NCBI RefSeq assembly: GCF_902859945.1
Contig: NZ_CADIKL010000038.1
Coordinates: forward strand, 1-64,000
Source of the DNA: Paraburkholderia caffeinitolerans
GTDB taxonomy: Bacteria > Pseudomonadota > Gammaproteobacteria > Burkholderiales > Burkholderiaceae
DNA: 64,000 nt
Direction of reading: 5' to 3'
Shown: piece after piece, positions 8,535 to 18,800 of the stretch
How positions within the stretch are numbered: position 1 is the first letter of the stretch
Layout: the number at the start of each line of letters is the position of its first letter
Translations under genes and position numbers: made by a program
Notes under the pieces: model-generated
Databases searched by the model: none
What the model was told of the DNA's origin: nothing
The model's input: only the letters and a program-made list of their open reading frames with translations

Positions 8535-9929
8535 TCAATTCCCGACCCTTGCCTCCACGGCTTGCACAGCCGTCTGCGCCACGCCCCCCTCCTGCGCCAG
8601 CGCCCATTCGAGCCAACGCGCGCGGTGCACGACCACCAGCACAAACGCCAGCGCCGCGAGCACGCCGAAGGTCGCAAAGCCCATCTGATAGCTGCCCGTG
8701 CTTTCCCTCGCCATGCCCATGATCACGGGCAGATAGAACCCGCCGATGCCGCCCGCCGCGCCCACGATGCCCGACATCAGACCCGTGCGACCCTGCCAGC
8801 GGCGCGGCACGAGCTGGAACGTCGCGCCGTTGCCGAGGCCGAAGCACACATAGGTGAGCGCGAGCAGCGCGATGCCCGCGCCGAGCGGCGGCATCCAGGC
8901 GGCGAACGCGAAGTCGCACAGAGAAATAGCAGCGAGCAGCAGCACGAGCGCGCGCACGCCCGAGATGCGGTCGGCGATCAGCCCGCCGACCGGGCGCACC
9001 ATCGCGCCGGTGAGCGCGAGCAGCGACATGATCACGCCGGCTTCGAGTTTGGGCACCTGGTAGAGCGACACCAGCAGCGTCGTCACGTACGACGACATGC
9101 CCACGAAACCACCGAACGTGATGCTGTACACGAGCATGATGACCCACGTGTCGCCTTCGGCGAGCACGCCACGATAGTGTCGCGGCAGCACGGCGATCGC
9201 GAGCAGCGCGCCCATCACCGGCAGCATCAGCACGCCGGTCTTGCCGGCGCCGAACACGCCCGCATGCACGGCAAGCACGAGCGCGATCAGGCCCGCGAGC
9301 GCGATGCAGAATGCGCGCAGCGCCTCGCGCGCGCTGCCCGACTTCTCGCCAAGGTCGCGGGCCCAGAAGCACACGGCCATCGCGGCTAGACCGAGCAGCG
9401 GCAGCGCCGCGCCCGTGGCGCGCATCCAGCCATGGCTATTGGCGAGCGCCGGGAACAGAAAGCCGTCGAGCACCGCGCCGATGTTGCCGGCGGCGGCAAG
9501 CCCAAGCACAAGGCCTTGCACCTTCGGCGGATAGTTGCTGCCCGCCATCGGCAGCGCCACCGCGAAGCTCGCGCCGCCCACGCCCAGCAGCACACCAAGC
9601 ACGAGCAGCAGCGTATAGGACGGCGCGCCCGGCATCAGCAGCAGCACGAGTGCGGGAATGGCCGAGAGCGCGATGCCCATCAACGCGACCTTGCGGCCAT
9701 CGCAGGCCTGGTAGAGGTTGCCCAGCGTCACGCGCAGAATGGCCGCGCCGAGCACCGGCACCGCGACGAGCAAGCCGAGCTCGGCCGGCGTCATCGCAAC
9801 GTCCTTCTGAATGAACGGAGCAAGCGGGCCAAACATCACCCACACCGTAAATCCCGTGTCGAAATACAGGAAGCACGCCACCAGCGCGCGCCAATTGCCA
9901 CTCTTCAGCGAACTCAAAAGATCTTTCAC
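8535..9929 (-). CDS. NarK/NasA-type nitrate/nitrite transporter (MFS)
   Basis: 464 residues, about 12 membrane helices. The start is a GTG at 9929 with a GGAGAG site 6 bases upstream; the longer frame to 9992 lacks one. The N-terminal WRALVACFLYFDTGFTVWVMFGPL and the two nitrate-signature-like Gly-rich helices (GVLLGVGGASFAVALPMAG near 125-145 and FGLGNGATFQLVPRRW near 370-385) are typical of the NarK/NasA family, with the substrate Arg expected in helices 2 and 8. It imports nitrate or exchanges it for nitrite across the inner membrane. No nitrate reductase is nearby. The long structured leader upstream suggests control by attenuation. Confidence 0.9.
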   Translation of the reverse strand: MKDLLSSLKSGNWRALVACFLYFDTGFTVWVMFGPLAPFIQKDVAMTPAELGLLVAVPVLGAAILRVTLGNLYQACDGRKVALMGIALSAIPALVLLLMPGAPSYTLLLVLGVLLGVGGASFAVALPMAGSNYPPKVQGLVLGLAAAGNIGAVLDGFLFPALANSHGWMRATGAALPLLGLAAMAVCFWARDLGEKSGSAREALRAFCIALAGLIALVLAVHAGVFGAGKTGVLMLPVMGALLAIAVLPRHYRGVLAEGDTWVIMLVYSITFGGFVGMSSYVTTLLVSLYQVPKLEAGVIMSLLALTGAMVRPVGGLIADRISGVRALVLLLAAISLCDFAFAAWMPPLGAGIALLALTYVCFGLGNGATFQLVPRRWQGRTGLMSGIVGAAGGIGGFYLPVIMGMARESTGSYQMGFATFGVLAALAFVLVVVHRARWLEWALAQEGGVAQTAVQAVEARVGN

Positions 9930-10025
9930 GAGGCTCTCTCCAGGTAATGCGTCTGTGCGCGCCGGCGGCGCCCGATTCCATTTACTTCGCAATCCGATAT
10001 TTCATTTCTCGGCGGCACAAGGCAT
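9930..10025 (-). other. Leader segment between terminator and nitrate transporter start
   Basis: 96 bases joining the leader terminator to the GTG start; contains the GGAGAG ribosome site at about 9935-9940. No separate gene. Confidence 0.5.
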
Positions 10026-10092
10026 AAAAAAAGCGTCCCGAAGCGCGTCCGCATGAAGCTGTTGCGCTTCATGGGATGCCGCCTCGGGACGC
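10026..10092 (-). terminator. Leader terminator upstream of the nitrate transporter
   Basis: Read on the minus strand, GCGTCCCGA (from 10092-10084) pairs with TCGGGACGC (10041-10033), enclosing a second hairpin CATGAAGC-GCAACA-GCTTCATG, and is followed by seven T (10032-10026). This is a strong intrinsic terminator placed about 100 bases before the start codon, which implies attenuation control of the transporter. Confidence 0.8.
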
Positions 10093-10160
10093 CATTGCCC
10101 CGCCTTGCTCGTAGCCGTCGCCTGCAATCGTCCGCATTTGCGGGCCGAACTGAAATCACG

Positions 10161-10199
10161 GAGGCCGTCGTTGGCCTCGCGGCGTATCAAGCAATACGC
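10161..10199 (-). promoter_or_regulatory. Two hexaloop hairpins, candidate ANTAR-type antiterminator
   Basis: On the minus strand GCGTAT-TGCTTG-ATACGC (10199-10182) is followed by GAGGCC-AACGAC-GGCCTC (10178-10161). The second has a six-base loop with A at position 1 and G at position 4, the signature of RNA bound by ANTAR regulators such as NasR/NasT. The first loop does not fit that rule, so the match is partial. Both precede the leader terminator of a nitrate transporter gene, the classical setting of NasR/NasT antitermination. Confidence 0.5.
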
Positions 10200-10419
10200 A
10201 TGCCAACGATGAACCGGCCGGTAGATGCACGTGCGGCGGCGGGCGTTGCTCCGCGCGCCCACCAACCCTGTGCGATCGATGAAAGCTGTTGGTGCACTGC
10301 AGCGTAGCCGCGCACCAGAGACGGGCGCGCGCGTCGCCAGGCGACCTATCATTAACTGAAGCGAAGTGCTCTACATGGGCCGGGAACAAGCATTCATCCG
10401 GCCAGGAAGGAGGCGCATC

Positions 10420-10851
10420 ATGAGACCCGCTGGCTGGATCCTGCTGGGCACGCTGGTCTTCGTCGCTTTCGCCGTGTGGTCGGAAAGCGTTGCGGCGAAC
10501 ACGCTGAAACCCGCCGCCGCGCCGGTAATCGCCATCGTTTCCGGCACATGGGGAGCCAACTGCGGCGCGCCGCACGGCAACGCCACGCGCGATCTCGCGC
10601 GGCGCTGCGATGGTTTGCGGACCTGCGGCTATGTGCTTGATGCGCGGGCGATGAGTTCGCCGCCGTCTCGAGCCAACCAGGCACTACCATCGCCGCGAAT
10701 CGCAACGTCCTCCGGGGCCTGCCGCGTCGACTATCGCGCAAGATGGCGGTGCGGCAGCCACGAAGTTCATGACGCTGCGCTTGGCGCAACCGCATCGCCT
10801 GGCGATACGCTCGTGCTCAGTTGCGTGCATGAAAATGGCCCGGGGCACTGA
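10420..10851 (+). CDS. Secreted SUEL/galactose-binding-lectin-like protein
   Basis: 143 residues. The ATG at 10420 follows GGAAGGAGG by 6 bases. A signal peptide spans about 1-26 (WILLGTLVFVAFAVW, cleavage near VAA-N). The mature part has the spacing of a SUEL-type lectin: GTWGANCGAPHGNAT, LARRCDGLRTCGYVLDA, RVDYRARWRCG and a final LVLSC, with Cys pairs likely forming disulphides. Proteins of this shape occur in Burkholderia and are thought to be exported. The ligand (galactose/rhamnose-like sugars in the eukaryotic family) is not known here. Single gene. Confidence 0.6.
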   Translation: MRPAGWILLGTLVFVAFAVWSESVAANTLKPAAAPVIAIVSGTWGANCGAPHGNATRDLARRCDGLRTCGYVLDARAMSSPPSRANQALPSPRIATSSGACRVDYRARWRCGSHEVHDAALGATASPGDTLVLSCVHENGPGH

Positions 10852-10879
10852 GACCCCGTCCATCGACAATCACCTCACC

Positions 10880-11686
10880 TCAGTCCGATAGCGCCTCGGC
10901 CGCTACCGCCTGCTCGATGTGCGCCGCAAAACCGCTGCTCCCTGGCGCGATCTCATCGCGCAGCGTGAGCGCCGGGATTTCGTACGCCCCCGCGTTCTGT
11001 GGACGAAACGCAATGGGCGCGGTGCTCCAAAACGTGTCGAGCCGCTCTCCCAATGCTTCGCGCGTGGCCGCGAATCGCGCTTCGTCCATGCGCCCCGTGC
11101 GATAGACGACGAACGGCGGCAAGACATCGAAGCCCGGGTAATACAGCACGCCGTGATGGATCGGGAAGAGGATGTCGTCGATCGGCCCATTGACGCCGCG
11201 CTGGCTGTAATGCGATTCCCAGCCGCCGGCAGTCACGAGCAGCATCGCGCGCTTGCCCGCGAGCGTGCCTTCGCCATAGCGGTTGCCCCAGCGCCGGTCG
11301 GAATGCTCTCCCACGCCGTACGCGAAGCCATAAGCGTAGACGCGTTCGATCCAGCCCTTGAGGATCGCGGGCATCGAGAACCACCAGAGCGGAAACTGCA
11401 GGATGACCGCATCGGCCCAGAGCAGTTTTTCCTGCTCGCCCGCGATGTCGGCGCTTTGCGTGCCGCTCGCGAAAGCATGCTTCGAATCGAGTGACGGATT
11501 GAACGGCGCAGCGTGATCGCGAGCGGGCGCATCCCGCGCGTCGAGCACGGCTTTCCAGTCCATCGCATAGAGGTCCGAGACCTGCACCGCGTGGCCTGCC
11601 TGGGTGAGGCGCTCGATTGCGAAATCCTTGAGCGCGCCGTTGAGCGAGCGCGGCTCGGGATGTGCGTAGACGATCAGTACGTTCAT
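10880..11686 (-). CDS. NAD(P)H-dependent quinone oxidoreductase (flavodoxin-2 fold)
   Basis: 268 residues. The start MNVLIVYAHPEPRSLNGAL holds the FMN phosphate-binding loop of the NQO1/MdaB/KefF family. LLWADAVILQFPLWWFSMPAILKGW is the conserved flavin/dimer motif, and LLVTAGGWESHYSQRG the second loop. It probably reduces quinones by two electrons in the cytoplasm and protects against electrophiles. It diverges from the LysR gene at 11771 with an 84-base shared control region, so the LysR protein probably regulates it. Confidence 0.9.
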   Translation of the reverse strand: MNVLIVYAHPEPRSLNGALKDFAIERLTQAGHAVQVSDLYAMDWKAVLDARDAPARDHAAPFNPSLDSKHAFASGTQSADIAGEQEKLLWADAVILQFPLWWFSMPAILKGWIERVYAYGFAYGVGEHSDRRWGNRYGEGTLAGKRAMLLVTAGGWESHYSQRGVNGPIDDILFPIHHGVLYYPGFDVLPPFVVYRTGRMDEARFAATREALGERLDTFWSTAPIAFRPQNAGAYEIPALTLRDEIAPGSSGFAAHIEQAVAAEALSD

Positions 11687-11770
11687 GCTGAAACTCCCGT
11701 GGTTGAATCGATCAAGTGAACGACTCTCAGCATAGGAGCCCGTCTGCTATATTTGAAATGAATATCGGCA

Positions 11771-12679
11771 ATGACAGGTATTACCGTGAATAATCTGCGT
11801 CGTCTCGATCTCAATCTGCTGGTTACGCTCGACGTGCTGCTCGCGGAGCTCAACGTCACGCGCACAGCCGAGCGCCTGAACTTCTCTCAGCCGGCCGTAA
11901 GCGTCCACCTGGCGAAGCTGCGCGAACTCCTCGGCGACCCGCTGCTGCTGCCGGGCCCGCGCGGCATGCAGCCCACGGCTCGCGCGCTGGCGCTGCGCGA
12001 GCCGCTGCGCGATGCGCTCGAAGCGCTGGAGCGCGCAGTGGCGCCCTCGACCCCGTTCGATCCGGCCACCGCGCATCACACCTGGCACGTGGCGGCCACC
12101 GACTACACCGAATCCACCCTCGTCCTGCCCGCGCTGCGCGCCTTGCGCACAGCGGCGCCGCATACGCGCCTGGCGATTGTCGGGCTCGTGCCGCCGCGCA
12201 TTGCCAAAGCGTCGGAGCAAGGCGAGATCGACCTCGCTTTCCATATCACCAGCGACGCGCCTGAAGGCCTGCGCCAGCGCGTGCTTTTCAAAGAGCGCTA
12301 CGTGCTCGCGGGGCGTGCGGGACATCCGCGACTCAAGCGCCGCCCCACCCTGAAGCAGTTTTGCGAGTTGGAGCACGTGATCGTTTCGCCCGATGGCGGC
12401 GGCTTTCGCGGCGTGACGGACGAAGCGCTCGCGAGCGTGGAGCTCGCGCGCCGCGTTGTGCTCTCCGTGCCGCATTTTCTGTTCGTGATGTCGGCGCTCG
12501 CGCAAACCGATCTCGTGGCGCTATTGCCCTGGCGGCTCGTGCGCGACAACGCCGCGCTGAAAATCGTGGAAACGCCCATCGAAGTGCCGGGCTATGAAGT
12601 TTGCATGCTGTGGCACGAGCGCGTGCATCGCGACCCCGCGCATCAGTGGCTGCGCGAGCAATTCGCGGCTTCGATCTGA
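11771..12679 (+). CDS. LysR-family regulator of the divergent quinone reductase
   Basis: 302 residues. The N-terminal winged helix (NLRRLDLNLLVTLDVLL, TRTAERLNFSQPAVSVHLAK, LRELLGDPLL) is standard LysR; the rest is the two-lobed effector-binding domain. A GTG at 11786 is an alternative start. It belongs by pattern to the NodD/SyrM-like subgroup often paired with flavodoxin-fold quinone reductases. The co-inducer is not known. Confidence 0.93.
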   Translation: MTGITVNNLRRLDLNLLVTLDVLLAELNVTRTAERLNFSQPAVSVHLAKLRELLGDPLLLPGPRGMQPTARALALREPLRDALEALERAVAPSTPFDPATAHHTWHVAATDYTESTLVLPALRALRTAAPHTRLAIVGLVPPRIAKASEQGEIDLAFHITSDAPEGLRQRVLFKERYVLAGRAGHPRLKRRPTLKQFCELEHVIVSPDGGGFRGVTDEALASVELARRVVLSVPHFLFVMSALAQTDLVALLPWRLVRDNAALKIVETPIEVPGYEVCMLWHERVHRDPAHQWLREQFAASI

Positions 12680-12932
12680 GCGCAAGCCACGACAATCGAA
12701 ATTCGATTGGTCTCCGAACAATGTTTGCAGCCCTCCCAGCATCGCAATCAATTCAATTGGCATAACACCGCTGCAACCGCAATTCCCTTCACGTCTCTTA
12801 CGTACGCCAACGCACATTTTTTAAATTTCATCGCCTTCCACGGCATTTCTGTTTTCTAGAATTCATGGATATCGGCGCAGTGCGGTCCAAATTGGATGCC
12901 CGTGCCCCCAGTTCGGAAAAAGGAGCGTGGCG

Positions 12933-13448
12933 ATGACTGACGACGACATTATCGACTACGTGCTGCGATTCGAAGGCGGCTTCACTAACAACCCGGCGGA
13001 TCATGGCGGCCCGACCAACTTCGGCATCACCGCAGCCGATTATGGCCGCTTCCTCGGGCTCAAAGGCCCCGCGAGCGCCGAGCAGGTCAGCAACATGTCG
13101 CGCAACGATGCAATCGCCATCTACAAGCGTGATTACATCGCCCAACCCGGGTTCGAGCCCATCACCGACGGCTCGGTCAAACTCGCTGTGGTGGATTCTG
13201 GCGTGCTGTTCGGCACATCGCGTTCGACCCGCTGGTTGCAGCAGGCGCTGAATATCAAGGTCGACGGCGCAATGGGCACCGACACGCTGGGTGCCTTGTC
13301 CGCTTGCACCGATATGCCGAAACTCGCGCGTGGGATTCTCGCCCTGCGGTTTGGCGCCATTGCCGATATCGTCGCAAAAGACCGCTCGCAACTCATCTTT
13401 CTGCGCGGATGGGTCAGTCGCGCTACATCACTTCTCAACATGCTTTGA
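12933..13448 (+). CDS. GH108 N-acetylmuramidase (endolysin-type)
   Basis: 171 residues. The ATG at 12933 is 8 bases after AAAGGAG; the GTG at 12927 is too close to it. The family signature appears at once: VLRFEGGFTNNPADHGGPTN, with the catalytic Glu at about residue 14, then FGIT. The second half (ALNIKVDGAMGTDTLGAL) is the peptidoglycan-binding-3 domain. There is no signal peptide, so release would need a holin or another route; a holin-like gene follows after 8 bases. It cleaves the glycan backbone of peptidoglycan. Confidence 0.9.
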   Translation: MTDDDIIDYVLRFEGGFTNNPADHGGPTNFGITAADYGRFLGLKGPASAEQVSNMSRNDAIAIYKRDYIAQPGFEPITDGSVKLAVVDSGVLFGTSRSTRWLQQALNIKVDGAMGTDTLGALSACTDMPKLARGILALRFGAIADIVAKDRSQLIFLRGWVSRATSLLNML

Positions 13449-13456
13449 GACCGATC

Positions 13457-14125
13457 ATGGCCGATACTCCCACCAGCAACGACCTGGAACAAATCGCCAA
13501 CGCCGTCCGCGCGGTTTCCCCGAGCCTCGCGCAAGCGCTCGGCGGCCCCTCCGCGGGCATTGTGGTCGCGGCTCTCGGACGTTGCCTGCTGCAGGACGTG
13601 CAGGCGAGTCCCAACGACATACTCACGGCTTCAAAGAATGACGATCCTGCGACGCAAAACGCCATTCTGGCTGCGGAAGAATCTTGTCAGCTACGCTTGC
13701 GAGAAAGCGGCAGCGGGCTCGCTCAACTTTCTCCCGAGGTCGCCTTGGCCGTCATCTCGGACGATGAGCACACCCAGCAATTGAAATATGGCGACACCGA
13801 AGGTGCGCGCGCACGTCAGATCGCCACGCATGACCTCACCAATTCGATATTGGCTTATGTGGTTAGCGCGTGCTTCTTCTTGCTAGTGGTCCTCCTGATG
13901 GTCTATGGAGACAAAGCGACCACACAGTACCGAGAGCTGTTATTCACGATGCTGGGTATCGTTGGAACCGGCTGGGCCAATATCATCGGCTTCTACTTTG
14001 GATCCAGCGCGGGCTCGGCGCAAAAGACCCAGGCGCTAACGGCAGCCCTTAGCGCACGGCAGCAACAACCGCAACCGCAGCAGTCAACCTCAGGACCGCC
14101 GCGCTCCAGGATGACGACCCGCTAA
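13457..14125 (+). CDS. Holin-like membrane protein, partner of the muramidase
   Basis: 222 residues. About 130 N-terminal residues are soluble and helical; two hydrophobic helices follow (about 134-156, SILAYVVSACFFLLVVLL, and 168-190, MLGIVGTGWANIIGFYFG). The pattern GFYFGSSAGSxxK after the last helix is the end of phage 3TM-type holin proteins. The Gln-rich tail is low-complexity. Start at 13457 because the longer frame overlaps the muramidase. With the preceding gene it forms a lysis-like or endolysin-release pair without other phage genes. Confidence 0.6.
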   Translation: MADTPTSNDLEQIANAVRAVSPSLAQALGGPSAGIVVAALGRCLLQDVQASPNDILTASKNDDPATQNAILAAEESCQLRLRESGSGLAQLSPEVALAVISDDEHTQQLKYGDTEGARARQIATHDLTNSILAYVVSACFFLLVVLLMVYGDKATTQYRELLFTMLGIVGTGWANIIGFYFGSSAGSAQKTQALTAALSARQQQPQPQQSTSGPPRSRMTTR

Positions 14126-14129
14126 AGTC

Positions 14130-15470
14130 CTAGTGATGGGCATACAGCGGCAAGAAAGGATCCTTTGCTCGCGGTGTGCCCTCGCTCGTTGGTCGCGATG
14201 GGTCGGGCGCAAGCGGTTGCGGGCATGGCGGGATGCTCGTACGAGGCGCCGCGAGACTCAGGACCTGGGTGAAATCATTGGCGGCCTTCACGCGCGCCGT
14301 AAAGTTCAATGCACCGCCAAGCCCAAGCAGTGCGTCCGTGGTCTTCAGTATCGAAGTGTGGTCGTACAGCGTGTGGTCTATCGTGCCGGCCTGCACGAAA
14401 GGCGAGACAACGATCGCGGGCACCCGTACCCCAAGCTGGGTGAATGCAAACTGGTGCGTGTTCAGCGCAGGATTGTCGGTCGAGCCCGGAGCCACTGCTG
14501 AGGGAGGCGTCACGTGATCGAAAAATCCGCCGTGCTCGTCGAAAACAATCAGCAGCACGCTATTGGGCCAAAGCGCTGAACCGCTAATGGCGTCGTAGAC
14601 CTGCTTGACCAGCGCTTCGCCTTTGCAAACATCGCACGCCGGGTGCATCGAATTCCCGTTGCGGAAATCATTCGTGGCATCGTAAGTCGGCTCGATAAAG
14701 ACGAACTTCTCCGTCACCTGCCCTGCCGCGATTTGCGTCAGAAACGCGTCCATCGAAACAAATCGATTCAGCGAATTGTGCATGCCGGCAATCCCACGGG
14801 TCTGTGCAACATCGCCCTGCACGACGAGCCAATCCGCTGGCTGCAGTGCAGAAAATATGGTGCCTGCCGGAAAGTTGAATATGGGCGTATTCGTGAATAC
14901 GGCCTGAAAGACCTGTCCCGCGCTTGGCGAATGATCGAGCCCGGACGACGTGCCCGCAACTGCAAAGAAGCGGTTGGGCCACGTGGGTCCGGGCATGGAA
15001 GAAAACCAGTTGTCGCACACGCAGAACTGACTCGCCAGGAAGTTCAGTACCGGCAGTTGATCAGGCGTGAACACGCTGAAGGCGTCGGCGACCGTATCGG
15101 CGTGGTCTTCGTACGTTGCGGCAAAGCCCGTGTTAGCTGTGGCCGACGCCAACGGCGGATATTTGCCAGGCGGAAGAACAAGCGAGTCGTTAAGCACGGT
15201 GGTCCCGCTGGCGACCTGAAGCCCGCATAACTGAACACACGCATCGGTGAATTCATGGCCGGGATCGAAGCCCAGCGCATAGGGCGAGCCGTGTCCTAAT
15301 GTGTATGCGGTTCCGGTTCGCCCGTAGTTGACAATGGGCTCTGCCGGCAACCCATTGGCCGTAGTGGCTCCACCGCCCGGCAGCGTGCCGGAAAAGTTGG
15401 AAAGGCCAAAGATGCTGTCGTACGAGCGGTTCTCCAGCATCAAGACGAATACGTGTTCGATCTCTGGCAT
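14130..15470 (-). CDS. Phosphoesterase family protein (phospholipase C / acid phosphatase AcpA type)
   Basis: 446 residues. The start at 15470 has GGAAG 5 bases upstream. The alkaline-phosphatase-like fold is marked by FVLMLENRSYDSIFG at the N-terminus (metal-binding Glu-Asn), MPGPTWPNRFF, FIEPTYDATNDFRNGNSMHP in the middle, and VFDEHGGFFDHVTPP and YDHTSIL near the end, all standard for PF04185. Members hydrolyse phospholipids or phosphate esters and are usually exported, but no signal peptide is visible here. The gene converges on the holin-like gene with a 4-base gap and diverges from the patatin unit. Confidence 0.88.
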   Translation of the reverse strand: MPEIEHVFVLMLENRSYDSIFGLSNFSGTLPGGGATTANGLPAEPIVNYGRTGTAYTLGHGSPYALGFDPGHEFTDACVQLCGLQVASGTTVLNDSLVLPPGKYPPLASATANTGFAATYEDHADTVADAFSVFTPDQLPVLNFLASQFCVCDNWFSSMPGPTWPNRFFAVAGTSSGLDHSPSAGQVFQAVFTNTPIFNFPAGTIFSALQPADWLVVQGDVAQTRGIAGMHNSLNRFVSMDAFLTQIAAGQVTEKFVFIEPTYDATNDFRNGNSMHPACDVCKGEALVKQVYDAISGSALWPNSVLLIVFDEHGGFFDHVTPPSAVAPGSTDNPALNTHQFAFTQLGVRVPAIVVSPFVQAGTIDHTLYDHTSILKTTDALLGLGGALNFTARVKAANDFTQVLSLAAPRTSIPPCPQPLAPDPSRPTSEGTPRAKDPFLPLYAHH

Positions 15471-15690
15471 AGGACTTCCTTCAGACTCGGCGTTGACGCC
15501 CATCTCGCGACGCGATGGGAGCGATGAACGGTTTGTGTACCCCACACAGTTCGCCAATTATGTGCGCTTTCGAACGGTTCGGTCAAAGAGTGAGGTTTCA
15601 GATAGAAGCGGCTGAGCGCGACGATTTGCATAGCCATTTCTGAAACAGGCCATTCATTTTGAATACCAAAATGATGGCGTTATACACCGC

Positions 15691-15894
15691 ATGTTTCGGA
15701 ACAAAGTTGCTTATCTATACATCGATCAGCGCAAAGCATCCCTGGTCGGCAAGACTCCAGCCGATTCAGAAAGCAACTATAAAAATGACGAGACGCTCCA
15801 AAAACTAAATAGCTGGCTAGACTCGATCCAAGACCAGCTAAAAGTTGTTGAAACCCTGCCAATGAGCAAGACCGCGACAGGAAACCAGCTGTGA
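15691..15894 (+). CDS. Small protein co-translated with the membrane patatin
   Basis: 67 residues, mostly helical and charged, no known motif. Its stop overlaps the GTG start of the patatin gene (GTGA at 15891-15894), which implies translational coupling. The ribosome site is weak. It could be a chaperone, immunity or regulatory partner of the patatin; nothing in the sequence decides. Confidence 0.5.
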   Translation: MFRNKVAYLYIDQRKASLVGKTPADSESNYKNDETLQKLNSWLDSIQDQLKVVETLPMSKTATGNQL

Positions 15895-18800
15895 ACGTCA
15901 TCGACGAACAGGTCATAAACCGCCGCAAGAAACTCGAAGACGATCGAATGCCAGCAGACGCCTCGCGCAAATGGGGGCTCGCGTTGTCTGGCGGCGGCAT
16001 TCGCAGCGCGACGTTCTGCTTCGGGCTGGTGCGCGCGCTCGCCTGCAACAATGTGCTGCTGCGTTTCGATCTGATGTCGACGGTGTCGGGCGGCGGCTAT
16101 ATCGGTTCGATGCTGGGCAATCTGTTTCAGCGTGCAAGCTCGGGCAACGATGCGCGCAACATCAACAAGGCGGTCGGCGGGTGCGACTCGGCCTGGTTCA
16201 TCTGGTGGTTGCGCGCCAACGGCCGCTATCTGATTCCTCGTGGCGCGCGCGATCAGGCGTTCGCGTTCGCCACGTATCTGCGCAATCTGACCGCCGTGCA
16301 TTTCGAACTGGGCATGGCTGCCGTACTGCTCGGCATCGCGCTGGGACTGGTTGACCTTGGCGTGTGGTGGAGCCTCGAGCGCCTCGGCTACGCTTCCGAC
16401 ACTGTGTTCACGTATTTACGCTGGTGGTCCAAATGGATTCCGGCAATCTGGGTCCTCTTGCCGTTCTTCGCGCTGGCCGGCGCGATTTACGCCGGTGCTT
16501 ACTGGGCGCTCGCGTGGGCTAGCCGGACTCGCAGGTTCGCGCTGGGCTGGTTGCTCACTGCGCTAGCGGGCGTGGCGCTCGTCGCGATGTTCCAGAACTT
16601 CGATTCGCAGTCCACCGATAACGACGGCGCGACGTTCCGATACGCAGTCTGGTACGTCTGTTACGGCTTGATCGGCATCTGGCTCGTCGCCGCGATCGTC
16701 GCCCGCGCGACGCTGCCGCCGCGCCATGACGAATCGCCGAACGACTATTCGCTGCGCGCCACCCGGGCACGCCACCGGCTCACGCGAAAACTCACCGGGT
16801 GTCTCATTGTGTTCGCTGCGGTGGGCATCGCTGGCGTCGTCGATCGACTGGCGTGGTACTTCGCCTTCGAGCTAGGCAGTATCGTGAAGCCCGCGGCGTT
16901 TCTCGCCATTGCGGCGGCGCTCCTGCGCGTGCTCATGCCGCTCGCGGCGGCACTTGCGCCCAGGATATCGAGCCCGTTGCCCATTGCGATTGCACGCTTG
17001 CTCGGCTATGTGCTCGCGCTATTGCTCTGCGCATGGTGGGTGGCGCTCGTCTATAAGCTGGCAATGGGCGAACTCTTCACCAAAATCTGGCCGCAGTACG
17101 ATCAAGCCAGAACCGATCTGTTGCTGCTGCTCGTGCCCGTAGCCGGATATATGCTGGTCACCGGGGCGAATTTCACTTTTCTCAATCTGTCGTCCTTGCA
17201 CGCGTTTTATAAATCGCGGCTCACGCGCAGCTATCTCGGCGCGGCGAACCATCGGCGCTTCGGCGAGCGTGCGGCGCTCGGGGCGCTCGAAAGCGTGCCG
17301 TCAACATGGCCTGCGGGCAAATCCACCATCTCGGTCAGAGAGATCTGTTTCGGCGACGATAGCCCGCTGACACGCTACCAGCCCCAACGCGAGGGCGGCC
17401 CCGTGCATCTGCTTACGGTGTGCGTGAACCAGACCGTCGACCCACGCGGCCGGCTGTTCAATCAGGACCGCTGCGGCCTGCCTTTGACCGTCGCCTCGGG
17501 CGGTCATATGCGGGTTTCGCTCGGCGAGTGGACCGCGCTTGCCGAGCCCGGCAGCCTGAGCATCGGCGCCTGGACAGCCATCTCCGGGGCCGCGCTGTCG
17601 CCCGGCATGGGCAGCGTGACGCGCGGCGGCATGGCGGCGCTGGCCACGTTCGCGGGCGTGCGACTCGGCTACTGGTGGACCCGCAAGGAGCGCGAGAATT
17701 TGCCCCACGGTGCGCCGATGCGCCGTGCATCGCGCTTGCTGGCCAAAACGCGCGGCTTGCTCAACGAGACCTTCGGCTCGTTCGCGGGCACTGAGGGCGA
17801 CAACTGGTTTCTGACCGATGGCGGCCACTTCGAGAACACCGGCGCCTATGCGCTACTCGCGGAGCGAGCCCAGGTCATCGTGCTCGCCGATTGCGGCGCC
17901 GACCCGAAATTCCGTTTCGGCGACCTCGAGAATCTCGTGCGCAAGGCGCGTATCGACCTCGGCATACGCATCAATTTTCAGCGCCTGCGCAGCGATATGC
18001 CGGTGTCCGGCACGTCTCATTCGTGCTTGCAGAAATTGATATCATTCGGATCACTAAACGAAATCAGTTCGCCGAACAGCTCTGCCTGTCTTGCGCTCGC
18101 CAAGATTCGCTACGACGAAGATTCGGAACCCGGCATTTTGATCGTCGTGAAACCCAATCTCTGCGCCGGACTGCCCGTGGATCTCGTCAATTTCAAGGCG
18201 CAGAATGTGGATTTTCCGCAGCAAACCACGGCGGATCAATTTTTTTCCGAAGCGCAGTTCGAAAGCTATTTCATGCTGGGCCAGTTTCTGGGCAGCGATC
18301 TGGATTACGGTTTCATCGACTATCTGCTGGAACACGCTGACGAGCACTTCGAGAACGACGACTGCTCGCCTTTTGATGCGTCGTCGCAGACTAACGGCGG
18401 CGCCGCGAATGGCAAACTGTCCGGCCGCCTGCCCTCGCGTATTGCCGCCACGGCAGTCGGGACCACACTGGGCATCGGCGCGGTGACCACCACAGGCGTT
18501 GCCGCATGGCAGGCAATCGAGAGCGCGCGCACCGCCGCCGCGCGGCAAGAAAGCGACGAGCACAATGCGCTCAAGGATCTCGCCGATCTATGGGCCGGCT
18601 TGCCGTCGGTCAACCCTGGTACACCGATTCCCGACTCGGAGGCCCAAGCCTTTGGCAAGGTCGCGGCGGCGCTGGTGCGAACCGCCGACACGTTGTGTCC
18701 TTCCGGCGAAGCCGAGTGGTTCAAAGCGTCACCACTGGCGGCCCGTATCACGCGCGACACGCTCCAAGGTTGTACGAATCTTGCTGCCGCAAAGCGCACC

